Source: Defluviicoccus sp. (GTDB lineage Bacteria > Pseudomonadota > Alphaproteobacteria > Rhodospirillales > Defluviicoccaceae). Taken from it: a stretch of 64,000 nucleotides of DNA. Shown piece by piece: positions 8,173 through 16,045 of this stretch. The position numbers and the translations under genes are program-made. Numbering within the stretch: position 1 is the stretch's first letter; every line of letters begins with the position of its first letter. Under the pieces are notes generated by a model. It was given only the letters and a program-made list of their open reading frames with translations, ran no database searches and was not told the DNA's origin. Where the stretch lies: positions 1-64,000 of the forward strand of contig JARSSM010000021.1 in NCBI GenBank assembly GCA_029624735.1, read 5' to 3'.

Positions 8173-8505
8173 ATGAGCGAATCCGTTTCAGTCCGAACTT
8201 TCGCGCGAATGATGGGCGTTTCTCATACAACCGTAAGGCGCTGGCTTCGCGATGGTTACTTCGAACCGCGCCCGGACGGCACGATTGACGCGGCTGCAGC
8301 CGAGCAAGCCCTGGCGGCGTTCGGCCTACCGCGGCACCGCTTCGAGGGCGGCGGCGCTGACGCGGGAGGCGGCGAATACAGGGTTTCGCTCGCGGAAATC
8401 CTCGCGCGGCCGGCGGTCGATCCGTTTTCGGCAGCGGCTGAGGCCGTGGTTGCGAAGGTCTTGGCGGTTGATCTCGACGAAATGTTACCGCCGCTCGAGG
8501 ATTGA
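8173..8505 (+). CDS. Small HTH DNA-binding protein (MerR/excisionase-like)
   Basis: The ATG at 8173 is preceded by TAGGGG. The 110-residue product begins MSESVSVRTFARMMGVSHTT and continues VRRWLRDGYFEPRPDGTID, a winged-helix HTH of the MerR/Xis/terminase-small-subunit kind in which a recognition helix (SHTTVRRWLRDG) is followed by a wing. The remainder (residues 45-110) is Ala-rich and ends in an acidic LAVDLDEMLPPLED, without an effector domain. Such proteins are common in integrated elements as excisionases, control proteins or phage packaging subunits. Its position 265 bp from tRNA-Arg, with a truncated frame behind it, fits the relic of a tRNA-integrated element. The exact role is unknown. 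Confidence 0.6.
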   Translation: MSESVSVRTFARMMGVSHTTVRRWLRDGYFEPRPDGTIDAAAAEQALAAFGLPRHRFEGGGADAGGGEYRVSLAEILARPAVDPFSAAAEAVVAKVLAVDLDEMLPPLED

Positions 8506-8508
8506 CGC

Positions 8509-8571
8509 GTGCGCCGTTTCACCTATCTCAAGCGCGATCCGCGGCCGTGCCCGATCTGTATTCGCCGCTGA
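8509..8571 (+). pseudogene. 20-codon stub after the HTH gene
   Basis: A GTG 3 bp after the HTH stop opens MRRFTYLKRDPRPCPICIRR and ends at TGA 8571. The close spacing and the CPxC motif suggest the 5' end of a once longer, co-transcribed element gene (phage or island cargo) cut off by deletion. The sequence between 8572 and tRNA-Arg shows no continuation in any frame. Confidence 0.35.
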
Positions 8572-8769
8572 CGGCGGAACACGATCAGGGCGTCACCCGG
8601 TTGTGGACGGCGGTCCTTGAGGCCGCGCAAGCCATAGGCGGTAACCTCGCGCGATCTCAAGGCACGCAAACGGCATTGGCGCTGCTGCCGGGTGTTACCC
8701 CTGCGTTACCCCAGGGCCATTCTTCCGTCTGCTACGCTTCCTGATGGGCCGTTAACTTGTTGTTTTCAT

Positions 8770-8846
8770 TGGTGCGCCCGGCGGGACTCGAACCCACGAC
8801 CCCAGGATTAGGAATCCTGTGCTCTATCCGACTGAGCTACGGGCGC
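8770..8846 (-). tRNA. tRNA-Arg (anticodon CCT)
   Basis: On the minus strand a full cloverleaf can be drawn: acceptor GCGCCCG/CGGGCGC, D arm GCTC/GAGC, anticodon stem CAGGA/TCCTG with loop TTCCTAA (anticodon CCT, reads AGG), T arm GTGGG/CCCGC with TTCGAGT, discriminator A and encoded CCA (8770-8772). Length is 77 nt. tRNA-Arg genes are frequent integration sites, and the HTH remnant lies at its 3' side, where an element would be integrated. Confidence 0.97.
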
Positions 8847-9013
8847 TTCACGCGGCGATTAAGTGATGTTCGCGAGCCGACTGAAGTCCAGTGTTTATAG
8901 ACAATCCCTGGATTTGCCGCCAGTAACGAACACACCCAGGCCCGCGCCGCGAGACCAACGCGCGGCTGGTGCTCCCCGCTGAGGTGGTTCCTTAAGCGCT
9001 GCGCTGTCGCCGG

Positions 9014-9670
9014 TTACTGAGCGGCCAAGCCGGCAGGTGCGCCCCGGCAGGCGTTAAGTTCGCTGCGCGCCTGAGCGACGACTTGCCAGCCGCCGCTTAG
9101 GCCGAGCCCACCCATGATCGTGGCAACGATCACATCCGGCCAGCCGGTTCCGCTGCCGAAAACGCCCATCGCCGCGAGCAGAACCGCTGCGTTGCCGATC
9201 GCGTCATTGCGCGAGCAGATCCACACCGAACGCATGTTCGCATCGCCACTGCGGAAGCGATAGAGCATGAGCGCGACGCCGCCATTGGCAATCAAGGCGC
9301 CGAGCCCGACCACGCCCATGATCTCGGCCTGTGGCAGCGTGCCGTGCCAAGCGTGCCACGCCGTGCTGCCGAGCACCCACACGGCGAACATCATCAGGGT
9401 GCCAGCCTTGACCATGGCCGCACGGGCCCGCCATGCCAGCTCCATTCCCGCCACACCGAGGCTGATTGCATAATTCCCGGCATCGCCGAAAAAATCGAGG
9501 GCGTCGGCTTGCAGGCTCGCCGAGCCGGCAGCGACACCGGCGACGATCTCAGCGACGAAGAAAGCCGCATTGACGATCAAGGCAATCCACAGCGCGCGCC
9601 GCCACTTGGCGCTGTTCAGCCCCTCCGAAGGCGGGGCAGAGGAACACTTGTCATCATGACAGCAGCCCAT
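9014..9670 (-). CDS. CDF-family divalent metal cation efflux protein
   Basis: The start chosen is the ATG at 9670 (GAGGG five bases upstream); an in-frame start at 9703 would add 11 residues but overlaps the -10 element. The 218-residue protein opens MGCCHDDKCS, a Cys/His metal-binding tail, followed by about six membrane helices. It carries CDF signature metal-site aspartates in SLQADALDFFGDAGNYAISL (helix 2) and SRNDAIGNAAVLLA (helix 5). CDF proteins exchange Zn/Co/Cd/Ni for protons across the inner membrane. It is short, lacking an obvious C-terminal cytoplasmic domain. A MerR-type operator lies directly upstream (9701-9731). Confidence 0.88.
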   Translation of the reverse strand: MGCCHDDKCSSAPPSEGLNSAKWRRALWIALIVNAAFFVAEIVAGVAAGSASLQADALDFFGDAGNYAISLGVAGMELAWRARAAMVKAGTLMMFAVWVLGSTAWHAWHGTLPQAEIMGVVGLGALIANGGVALMLYRFRSGDANMRSVWICSRNDAIGNAAVLLAAMGVFGSGTGWPDVIVATIMGGLGLSGGWQVVAQARSELNACRGAPAGLAAQ

Positions 9671-9700
9671 GCAGGCCCTCGGCAATGCGCAACGAGGCGT

Positions 9701-9731
9701 CATCTAACCGCGGCAGTGACGACGCGGTCAA
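9701..9731 (-). promoter_or_regulatory. MerR-type promoter/operator with 19-bp spacer
   Basis: On the minus strand a -35 TTGACC (9731-9726) and a -10 TAGATG (9706-9701) are separated by 19 bp, the over-long spacing that MerR-family activators correct by twisting DNA. The spacer holds a dyad ACCGCG-N10-CGCGGT (plus coordinates 9707-9712 and 9723-9728). It faces the CDF exporter gene (ATG at 9670), and a merR 5' end lies divergently at 9742. Spacing and dyad are seen directly; metal-responsive activation is inferred. Confidence 0.7.
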
Positions 9732-9741
9732 GGCTCGGCCG

Positions 9742-9834
9742 ATGAACGCCGCGGAGGTGGTGCGGGCAACGAATACAAAGGCGGAAGCGATCCGCTGTTA
9801 CGCGCGCATCGGTTTACTGCACCGTTCCGCCGGG
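9742..9834 (+). pseudogene. merR-family regulator, 5' fragment
   Basis: From ATG 9742 the frame reads MNAAEVVRATNTKAEAIRCY then ARIGLLHRSAG, the N-terminal HTH of MerR-family regulators (usual form: IGE.A..TGV...TIRYYE..GLL). After about 31 residues the match ends and the following residues are not MerR-like. The gene is divergent from the CDF exporter, the standard arrangement for CadR/ZntR-type control. Only the first third of the DNA-binding domain remains. Confidence 0.7.
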
Positions 9835-9922
9835 TGCCTGAGCGTGCTCAGAAAACCTTCGTGCGGGGACTGCCTCGTCAACCTGACTTGTGTGCGGCCT
9901 TTGTCAACGCATGTGGCCCGCT

Positions 9923-10042
9923 CTACGGCTTCGGATCGGCCTCTAATGCCGCGACGATGGCTTGCCGTTGGTCCACCATCAGCGGCGCGAAGTCGCGAGC
10001 GTGCGCGATCATGTCGTCAAGGTAGAGGATCGGATCGCGCAT
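9923..10042 (-). pseudogene. HepT-like toxin gene, truncated
   Basis: The ATG overlaps the mntA stop (TGATG) and gives MRDPILYLDDMIAHARDFAP and a further 19 residues before TAG. The start resembles HepT (DUF86) toxins, which begin with a charged helix containing YLxDM, but the family is about 110 residues and has an RX4-6H RNase motif that is absent here. The overlap places it as the second gene of an MntA/HepT pair, so this is probably a decayed toxin. A short independent protein is a less likely alternative. Confidence 0.5.
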
Positions 10043-10359
10043 CACAGCATGATCGCCTCGGCAAGAATGCGTTTCTCGATCCGGGGCTTCAGTGCATCCT
10101 TGATCGCGAGTTCCACCGACAGCCCGAGGCTCTCGGTCAGTTCGCCTTCAAGCCGGGCGAGATCAATGAGCGTCAGACCCGGTTCAAGATCGACAATAAT
10201 ATCGAGGTCGCTGTTGGGCTGTTGCTCGCCGCGGGCATGGGAGCCGAAAACGCCGATCTGCCGGAGCGGGTAACGGCGCTTCAGGCCAGGCTCAAGGTGA
10301 CGGAGTTCTGCCAAAATCGTGGGGAGATCTTTCACGCTGCAAACTCCAGGGCCGTGCAT
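10042..10359 (-). CDS. mntA: MntA-type minimal nucleotidyltransferase (antitoxin)
   Basis: The 105-residue protein has the polymerase-beta nucleotidyltransferase motif IGVFGSHARGEQQPNSDLDI (residues 35-54) with GS at 39-40 and the paired metal-binding aspartates D51 and D53, followed by IVDLEPGLTLIDLARLEGEL. MntA enzymes neutralise HepT toxins by adding AMP to a tyrosine of the toxin. The adjoining toxin gene is reduced to a stub, so this antitoxin appears orphaned. It is less GC-biased than the core genes, as is common in islands. Confidence 0.85.
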   Translation of the reverse strand: MHGPGVCSVKDLPTILAELRHLEPGLKRRYPLRQIGVFGSHARGEQQPNSDLDIIVDLEPGLTLIDLARLEGELTESLGLSVELAIKDALKPRIEKRILAEAIML

Positions 10360-10553
10360 GGTGCATCGCTCTGCTCACAGGCGGCGGTGCGCTGTTCCAT
10401 CTGCCGTCCTACACGTCCCGAAGGCGCACGAGTAGGCTCGCCGCGTTTGGCGGCGTGTTTCCGGACAGCACGATGCATAGGTGGCCGATCGACGGCGGTC
10501 CGCCGAGACAAGCCGCCTCGCGCGGGCGGCTGTCGCGCGTTCGGTCGTGAGCC

Positions 10554-12404
10554 TTAAATCCCGTGGTCGGGAGTAAAATGATCACCAACCGATTCAGGTT
10601 TGGCCAACTGCTCGATCTCGTCGAGGACCGGCGCAAAATTCACGAAATCCGCGGCATCGTGCTTCGTCTCGCAGATATACTCACAGAGCTTCGTTTTATC
10701 CAAAGATTTCATGCTTCCACCATCATCGCGATCTTTCTCTTCGTACATCTCCTCCGGTATGCATGAGTCAGGAAGCATGTTTTCTATGCCCTTTTTCACG
10801 CGTGTCTTCGTGTGTTTTGGCAATGACCGGATGTGCAAACTATTAGCATCCTCAGGTGATTTGTTTGCATCGTTGTCATAGAGCAGTATTATGCGCCGTT
10901 TGATCAGCCCTGGATTTGCACGGAGAAAATTATACGTCTGGTTAAGAGCGTCTTTGCCCGTGTGGAATGCAGCTCCGGTCCTGGGGTCTATCGCCCCAAT
11001 CCACCGAAATTCTACATTTTCAAGTAGCCACCTGCTTTCCCGCAACTGAATCGCCGTTTCGAAATACGTCTGGTCAATCTCGCCTTCCAGCAGGACAAGA
11101 GTCTTGCCTGATTGCTGAGCTAATTCACCGATCGTTTGCGCAAAGGCCTGAGTATCCTGTAACACTTCAAATGCCCTCGCAAACTCCGCGTACGCCTCCG
11201 CTGGAATCGCATTCCCCTTCGGCATTTCAATTATAGATAACCCATTCGTTCCGAAAGTTTTTTCCATACCAAGAGCAAACAGTGGCGAATGGCTGGACAC
11301 GATAAACTGAACCTTCGGAAACATCTCGATTAGCTTGGGAAGCGCACGGTACTGTAAGTCGACGTGCATGTGGGCATCGATCTCATCGACGAGGCATATG
11401 CCTTGAATATCCCTTGCGGTGTAGGGTCTACCCGCCAGGTTCCGATCAGCGTACCTAATCAGTGTTCCAAAAATGCTCAAGAGAGAAGACTGGCCCGCAG
11501 ATAGAGCATCGAGAGATGGGCAAAACATATTGTTGCCACTATAGATAGAGAAATGGCGTGGGTCATGGCGACCTCGCCAACGAAGACAAAGACTGTCGTT
11601 GCCGCCTAATAATTTAATTATTTCATTGCACATTGCCAGAACGGCCCGTTGTTGGGTCGCGTGAGCAAGCTGAGTGACATCATATCCATATTGCGTGAGA
11701 GTTCTTTGCTCTTTATCGTGGCTATGCTCAACGGAACTTATAGGAAAAAGATCACACCGAGTATCAACAAGCAATAAAATAAGCCATTTTTTTATTTCGT
11801 CCAACCCATGCTCGACATAGATGGGTTTTTTCAATTGCCCTTTAATGTTAGGAAGAGAATAGACATCGGTGTCTGGTATGCTAGCCCTGTTCAGCCAATA
11901 TGGCACCTCAGCGCGATTCGATGGAAAGTAAACGTAAGTCCCAGAGCCAAATACAACTTCTGACTGTTTCTCTGTTATTACAAAGTTCTTTTGGTTGTCT
12001 GGTTCTTTCCACGAAATTTTGGACTGCAGTGTTGACGGAACTGCATCTTTTACAGCTTCTTCAGGAACCGTTCCCGCCTTCTCTACAAAGAACAATGAGT
12101 CGCCATTATGCTCGAATTCGAGGCTTGAGAAGCTTGCAGAAGCGCCATGGCTTATCGTTGCGCCTCCGACTGTGCGGAAAAATGGCATATGAAGTCCCGG
12201 GCCGAGTGGAACTATGTCCTGGTAATGCTGTGCGGCGGCCAGGATCAGGGCATCAGCAACTGTCGATAGTAGACTTGTCTTTCCGCTGCCGTTGCACCCG
12301 ACGAGCACGACGGGTTGCGGAGCGCCTTCCGCATCAAAAGGCAATTCTAAGGAAATATCTCGTAGAGGACCATTGTCTTTGATAAATATGCGCTTGAGGT
12401 ACAT
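10554..12404 (-). CDS. OLD-family ATPase with C-terminal TOPRIM nuclease domain
   Basis: The 616-residue protein combines an ABC/SMC-like ATPase and a TOPRIM domain. Visible motifs are P-loop GCNGSGKT (36-43), an ABC-type signature LSAGQ (near 300), Walker B CLVDEIDAH (near 340), switch SSHSP, and TOPRIM acidic residues in LLEGEID (near 436) and LLYDNDAN (near 508). OLD proteins are ATP-driven nucleases; P2 Old and Gabija GajA act in phage interference. No UvrD-like GajB partner is adjacent, so this is a single-gene (class 1-like) OLD. Its DNA is clearly more AT-rich than the surroundings, arguing for horizontal transfer. It is likely a defence nuclease, but its target is unknown. Confidence 0.85.
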   Translation of the reverse strand: MYLKRIFIKDNGPLRDISLELPFDAEGAPQPVVLVGCNGSGKTSLLSTVADALILAAAQHYQDIVPLGPGLHMPFFRTVGGATISHGASASFSSLEFEHNGDSLFFVEKAGTVPEEAVKDAVPSTLQSKISWKEPDNQKNFVITEKQSEVVFGSGTYVYFPSNRAEVPYWLNRASIPDTDVYSLPNIKGQLKKPIYVEHGLDEIKKWLILLLVDTRCDLFPISSVEHSHDKEQRTLTQYGYDVTQLAHATQQRAVLAMCNEIIKLLGGNDSLCLRWRGRHDPRHFSIYSGNNMFCPSLDALSAGQSSLLSIFGTLIRYADRNLAGRPYTARDIQGICLVDEIDAHMHVDLQYRALPKLIEMFPKVQFIVSSHSPLFALGMEKTFGTNGLSIIEMPKGNAIPAEAYAEFARAFEVLQDTQAFAQTIGELAQQSGKTLVLLEGEIDQTYFETAIQLRESRWLLENVEFRWIGAIDPRTGAAFHTGKDALNQTYNFLRANPGLIKRRIILLYDNDANKSPEDANSLHIRSLPKHTKTRVKKGIENMLPDSCIPEEMYEEKDRDDGGSMKSLDKTKLCEYICETKHDAADFVNFAPVLDEIEQLAKPESVGDHFTPDHGI

Positions 12405-12432
12405 CCTATGACACCAAGTACCGCCGAGGTCA

Positions 12433-12720
12433 GAATGGCCGAAGGCGTATTCTGACGGATGATTTGGCCGCGGCGAAAGAGTCCATTCGGTGGGTTAGGC
12501 TTCGCCTTGAACCCGCGCTAAGAGGTTCTCGCACTCGGCCGGATGTAGGGTCGAGCCATGGCGATCACAAGCGGCCACGACACAATATTTCGGTCTCGGT
12601 CTACATACAGCGTGTTGGAAGGAATAGCGGAAGGCGCATTTTGACGAACGTGTTGCGCCGGGTCGAGAGAGTCCAATCGGCGGCTTAGGTTTCGCCTTGA
12701 ACCCGACCTACCATGTTTTC
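12433..12720. repeat. Two diverged direct repeats of about 100 bp
   Basis: Copies at 12433-12531 and 12622-12720 share blocks such as GAAGGCGyATTyTGACG, GAGAGTCCAwTCGGyGGsTTAGG and TTCGCCTTGAACCCG. Each contains a small hairpin of the GGGTT-AGGC-TTC-GCCT-TG-AACCC kind. They are spaced 189 bp apart and lie just upstream of the AT-rich OLD gene, as might the edge of an inserted segment or a degenerate non-coding repeat family. Confidence 0.55.
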
Positions 12721-12951
12721 GAACCACCTCGGGCTCGGCACCAACAAGCGTAGCCTGCAAGGAGCGCAAGCGGAATGCGGGAATTTCGCATGTGGCATCA
12801 GGCGGGCGGAGGAGAAAAGCTTGCGATGCCCTCTCCCGGATTTCGCTTTGCTTCATCCGGTCTACCCGTTTCTTTACCTATCGTTGCGTGCACAGGCTGG
12901 TCGAGGAGGTAGCGCGCGATCGGCTTGACGATACGCGCCCGGCGAGGCATT

Positions 12952-12976
12952 TTCTGGACAAATATTCTGGCCAGAA
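12952..12976 (+). promoter_or_regulatory. Putative Phd/VapC autoregulatory operator
   Basis: A perfect 12-bp palindrome TTCTGGCCAGAA (12965-12976) sits against the ribosome binding site of the antitoxin gene, and an additional TTCTGG half-site starts 13 bp upstream at 12952. Phd/YefM antitoxins bind such palindromes to repress their own operon. Binding itself is inferred. Confidence 0.5.
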
Positions 12977-12986
12977 AGGACATGTC

Positions 12987-13244
12987 ATGCTCGGGTTGCT
13001 GTGGTCGGTGCAACAGGCCAAGAACCGGTTCAGCGCCCTTGTCGAGGCTGCCCGGCATGCGCCGCAAACCGTGACCAAACATGGGAAACCGGCTGTGGTT
13101 GTTGTGGACGCGGGCGAGTATCAGCGCCTGCAGCGGCTGGAGCGGGCACAAGCGCCGTCCTTCGCTGAAACGCTGCTCGCCATGCCTCAGGACGACGCAG
13201 AATTTCCTCGTGTCAGCGTCAGGCCGCGCGATCTCGTCTTGTGA
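12987..13244 (+). CDS. Phd/YefM-family antitoxin
   Basis: The start ATG at 12987 is preceded by AGAAAGGA; an ATG five bases earlier is out of frame. The 85-residue product MLGLLWSVQQAKNRFSALVE then AARHAPQTVTKHGKPAVVVVDAGEYQRLQRL shows the Phd/YefM N-terminal DNA-binding fold (AKN.FS.L...A, then VTKHGKPAVVV). The C-terminal tail (SFAETLLAMPQDDAEF) is the kind of flexible region that wraps the toxin. Its stop overlaps the start of the following PIN-domain toxin by TGATG, giving translational coupling. Confidence 0.9.
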   Translation: MLGLLWSVQQAKNRFSALVEAARHAPQTVTKHGKPAVVVVDAGEYQRLQRLERAQAPSFAETLLAMPQDDAEFPRVSVRPRDLVL

Positions 13245-13657
13245 TGTTTCTGCTCGATACGGTTGTTCTCTCGGAACTGCGCAAGCGGCAGCGAGATCCG
13301 TCCTTGGTGACATGGATTGCAGCGCAACGCTCGACGGACCTCTTCGTCAGTGTCATCAGCGTCGGGGAAATCGAACGCGGCATCGCCCGCCAGGAGACGA
13401 AGGACGCGGGCTTCGCCACGGCACTTGGCCTTTGGCTCGACAGAGTGATCGCCCTTTACGGTGATCAGATCCTGGCGTTTGACCTGCAGGTGGCGCGCCG
13501 ATGGGGGCGATTGAGTGCCGCCATCGGCAATGACAGCGCCGACCTGATGATCGCGGCAACCGCACTCGAACACGGCCTCACCGTGGTCACCCGCAACGTC
13601 AGCGATTTCTCCCCCACCAGCGTGCCTTGCTTCAATCCCTTTGGTGCGGCGCGGTGA
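13244..13657 (+). CDS. vapC: VapC-type PIN-domain toxin ribonuclease
   Basis: The 137-residue protein starts MFLLDTVVLSELRKRQRDPS (a GTG one codon upstream is also possible) and has the PIN acidic residues: D5 in LLDTVVLSE, the Glu in SVISVGEIERGIA, and DSADLMIAATALEHGLTVVT followed by RNVSDF near the end. VapC toxins are Mg-dependent RNases that cut tRNAs or rRNA. Pairing with a Phd/YefM rather than a VapB antitoxin is common. It is complete and all four acidic positions are present, so the pair should be functional. Confidence 0.92.
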   Translation: MFLLDTVVLSELRKRQRDPSLVTWIAAQRSTDLFVSVISVGEIERGIARQETKDAGFATALGLWLDRVIALYGDQILAFDLQVARRWGRLSAAIGNDSADLMIAATALEHGLTVVTRNVSDFSPTSVPCFNPFGAAR

Positions 13658-13789
13658 CGAAGGTGCCGCTGACCGGAGAGTCAGTGCCAGCCTGTAGCAA
13701 CCGTTAAGCTTGGCCGGTTGTTCGGTCCACGGCGTGCTGCGGGTGACGACGGTATTTGCCAAGATCAGGAGCTAGCGTGCGCAGCCTCT

Positions 13790-15907
13790 CTAAGCTTCGA
13801 GGTCGAAGGCCTCCGGGGCCAGGCCGGCGGCGCTGCGCTCGGCCATGCGGACATAGACGCGCTCCAGCGAGCGGGCGAAGCGAGTGCCATCGAACAAGAT
13901 GTTGCCGGCTCGGCAGCGGGCGATTTTTTCGCGCAAAGCCTTGAGTTCGGCCGGGGCGTGCGCAAGTGCGATCGCACGGGCGACGAACGCTTCGGCTGAG
14001 GGCGTGATCAGTTCGTCCGTGCCGAGATGGTGGACGATGCTGGCACACACCCGCGAGGCAAAGGAATCGCCCTCGATCGTCAGCACTGGCGTATCGACGA
14101 GGAGATACTCGCTCGCCGTCGTGTGCGAGGTGTAGGGGAAGGTGTCGAGCACCAGGTCGGCCAGATGCAGCCTGGCGAGATGGTCCGGCGGCGACACCCG
14201 CGGCGCGAAGACGATCCTCAAGGGATCGATGCCCGCCTCGCAAGCCGCGCGGCGCAGGGTGTAGCGGGCGGCCTCCGTGCGCGGATCGAGGAGCCACAGC
14301 ACCGAGCCCGGTACGGCTGCCATCACCTGCAGCCACAGCCCGAAGGTGTCGGGGTTGATCTTGTGCACCTGCGCCAAGTTGGCGAACACGATGGCATCTG
14401 CCGGCAGGCCGGCCTCGGCGCGCGAAGGCTTCTTCTCGGCAACCATCCGGAAGCGGTCGTTGGGCTGGTAGCAATGCGGCAGGCGGACGACGTTCTCGGC
14501 ATAGAACGCTTCCGCGCCGGGCGGGATCACGAACCGGTCGGCGATGATGTAGTCGATGAAGCTCGCCCCCATCGTGCTTGGAAAACCAAGATAATTGACC
14601 TGCACAGGCGCCGGGTGGAAGGCGAGCACGCGGGTGCGCGCATCCTTGGTCAGGCCCATCAGGTCGACCAGGATGTCAATGCCGTCGTCGCGGATCTTCT
14701 GGGCCAGGACCTCATCCTTCAGGCCCTGGGTCTCGGCGAAGCCGCCGAACGCCTGGCGCATCCGGGCCCGGTAGCGGCTGGTGTCTTCGGGGCCCAGGGT
14801 GTAGCCGACGATCTCGAAGCGCTCGCGGTCGTGGGCCTCGATGACTTCCGCCATCAGATAGGAGACGGGATGGTTGCGGAAGTCGGCCGAGATGTAGCCG
14901 ATCTTGAGCTTGCGGCCGGCGAGGTCCGCGACCGGCCGCGGCGGCAGCGGCACGATGTCGTCTGCGCGCTTGGCCATGAAGCGGCGCGCACCTTTGATCT
15001 GCAGCGCTGCCGAACTGGTGAGATTGCAGAGCGTGAACGGCGCCACCAGGCCGTCGTCGTTGGCGACCGATTCCAGCGACTTGCGCTTGAGAAGCTCCAT
15101 GTCGTCCCAGTCGCCGACCGCGAGCGCAAAGTGGGTCGCGGTCGCAATCGCGGTGGGGAGGTCCGGCTTCAGCGCGACCAGGCGCTTGAACGCCTTCTGC
15201 GCGCGCTCAAGCTTGCCCATCTTCTGCAAGATCATGACTTCGATCTCAAGGACGCCGGCGTTGGCCGGATCAAGCGTGATCAGCTCCTCGATCGCGACCG
15301 CGGCGGCGTCAAGCAACTCCAGCTTCAGGAGCGTGTTGAGATGGAGAAGGCGCGCGTCGAGATCGCTCGGGCGCACGATCAGCAGTGCGGTGAGGAACGC
15401 CAGCGCCTCGATGTAGCGTTCGCCCTCGAAGTAGCGAACGGCAAAGGCGGCCAGTTGACGGGCGCCGTTCCGGCCCTGATCGGCCCCGCTCACATGCGCA
15501 TTCAGGGCCCGCAGCACGGCCACGCGGTTTTCGGCCGCCTCGATGTTGTCGCTGTCCAGGCTCGCCGCGCGGTCGAACGCATCAAAGGCCGCGCCGTACT
15601 GTCCCAGCGCGCTCAAGGCAACGCCGAGATTGTTGTGCGCCTCGGCGAAGGCAGGATCGATCTCGATCGCCTTCAAGTGCCGTTCAACCGCGTCTTGATG
15701 GCGTCCCAGCTGCTGCAGCGCCGCCCCGTAGCTGTTCCATGCCTCCGCCGAGGCGGGATTGAGGCGGGCCGCTTCACTGAGGACCGAAACCGCGGCGTCA
15801 AAACGCTCCTCGGCGATCAGGGCAAGGCCCTGTTCCAGCATCGGATCGACCTGACTGCCGAAGTCTTGGCGCGGCAGCGCGTCACAGAAGGAGGACATTT
15901 CGGTCAT
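13790..15907 (-). CDS. TPR protein with O-GlcNAc-transferase-like (GT41/SPINDLY) domain
   Basis: The 705-residue protein has TPR repeats in about residues 20-150 (AEAWNSYGAALQQLGRHQDA; AEAHNNLGVALSALGQYGAA) and further helical repeats to about 300. A GT41 glycosyltransferase region follows from about 330: LKIGYISADFRNHPVSYLMA, ILVDLMGLTKDARTRVLAFH, PAPVQVNYLGFPSTMG, DFxY-type ADRFVIPP, and later DTFPYTSHTTASEYL. GT41 enzymes transfer GlcNAc-type sugars from UDP donors to Ser/Thr. It is divergent from a flagellin gene 260 bp away; in several alphaproteobacteria TPR-GT41 proteins near flagellin genes modify flagellin, which is the inferred role here. Confidence 0.88.
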   Translation of the reverse strand: MTEMSSFCDALPRQDFGSQVDPMLEQGLALIAEERFDAAVSVLSEAARLNPASAEAWNSYGAALQQLGRHQDAVERHLKAIEIDPAFAEAHNNLGVALSALGQYGAAFDAFDRAASLDSDNIEAAENRVAVLRALNAHVSGADQGRNGARQLAAFAVRYFEGERYIEALAFLTALLIVRPSDLDARLLHLNTLLKLELLDAAAVAIEELITLDPANAGVLEIEVMILQKMGKLERAQKAFKRLVALKPDLPTAIATATHFALAVGDWDDMELLKRKSLESVANDDGLVAPFTLCNLTSSAALQIKGARRFMAKRADDIVPLPPRPVADLAGRKLKIGYISADFRNHPVSYLMAEVIEAHDRERFEIVGYTLGPEDTSRYRARMRQAFGGFAETQGLKDEVLAQKIRDDGIDILVDLMGLTKDARTRVLAFHPAPVQVNYLGFPSTMGASFIDYIIADRFVIPPGAEAFYAENVVRLPHCYQPNDRFRMVAEKKPSRAEAGLPADAIVFANLAQVHKINPDTFGLWLQVMAAVPGSVLWLLDPRTEAARYTLRRAACEAGIDPLRIVFAPRVSPPDHLARLHLADLVLDTFPYTSHTTASEYLLVDTPVLTIEGDSFASRVCASIVHHLGTDELITPSAEAFVARAIALAHAPAELKALREKIARCRAGNILFDGTRFARSLERVYVRMAERSAAGLAPEAFDLEA

Positions 15908-16045
15908 CGCTCTCTCTTAAGCGAAAACGGGGGCGCATCGGCGTTGGCAAGCGGGCAGCGCCGGGCACAGTGTTCCCGGTCAGTATCGGCGCGGTGCGTT
16001 AACGGACGGTGGACAAAGAGACGAGAGCTTGACGAATGAACTTCT

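Larger units (their letters stand above)
12405..12986. other. 582-bp gene-free region with decayed repeats
   Basis: It lies between the OLD gene and the Phd/VapC pair. It contains two diverged direct repeats (separate entry) and, near 12835-12870, a GGATTTCGCTTTGCTTCATC-like tract typical of dispersed short palindromes in this kind of genome. No frame in it has recognisable protein features. The last about 60 bp hold the toxin-antitoxin control region. Confidence 0.5.

Noticed and set aside
14027..16039. A 670-codon open frame antisense to the GT41 gene
   Set aside because: High GC leaves antisense frames open; its composition (Arg/Ala/Gly/Gln-rich) and lack of motifs mark it as a shadow of the real gene.
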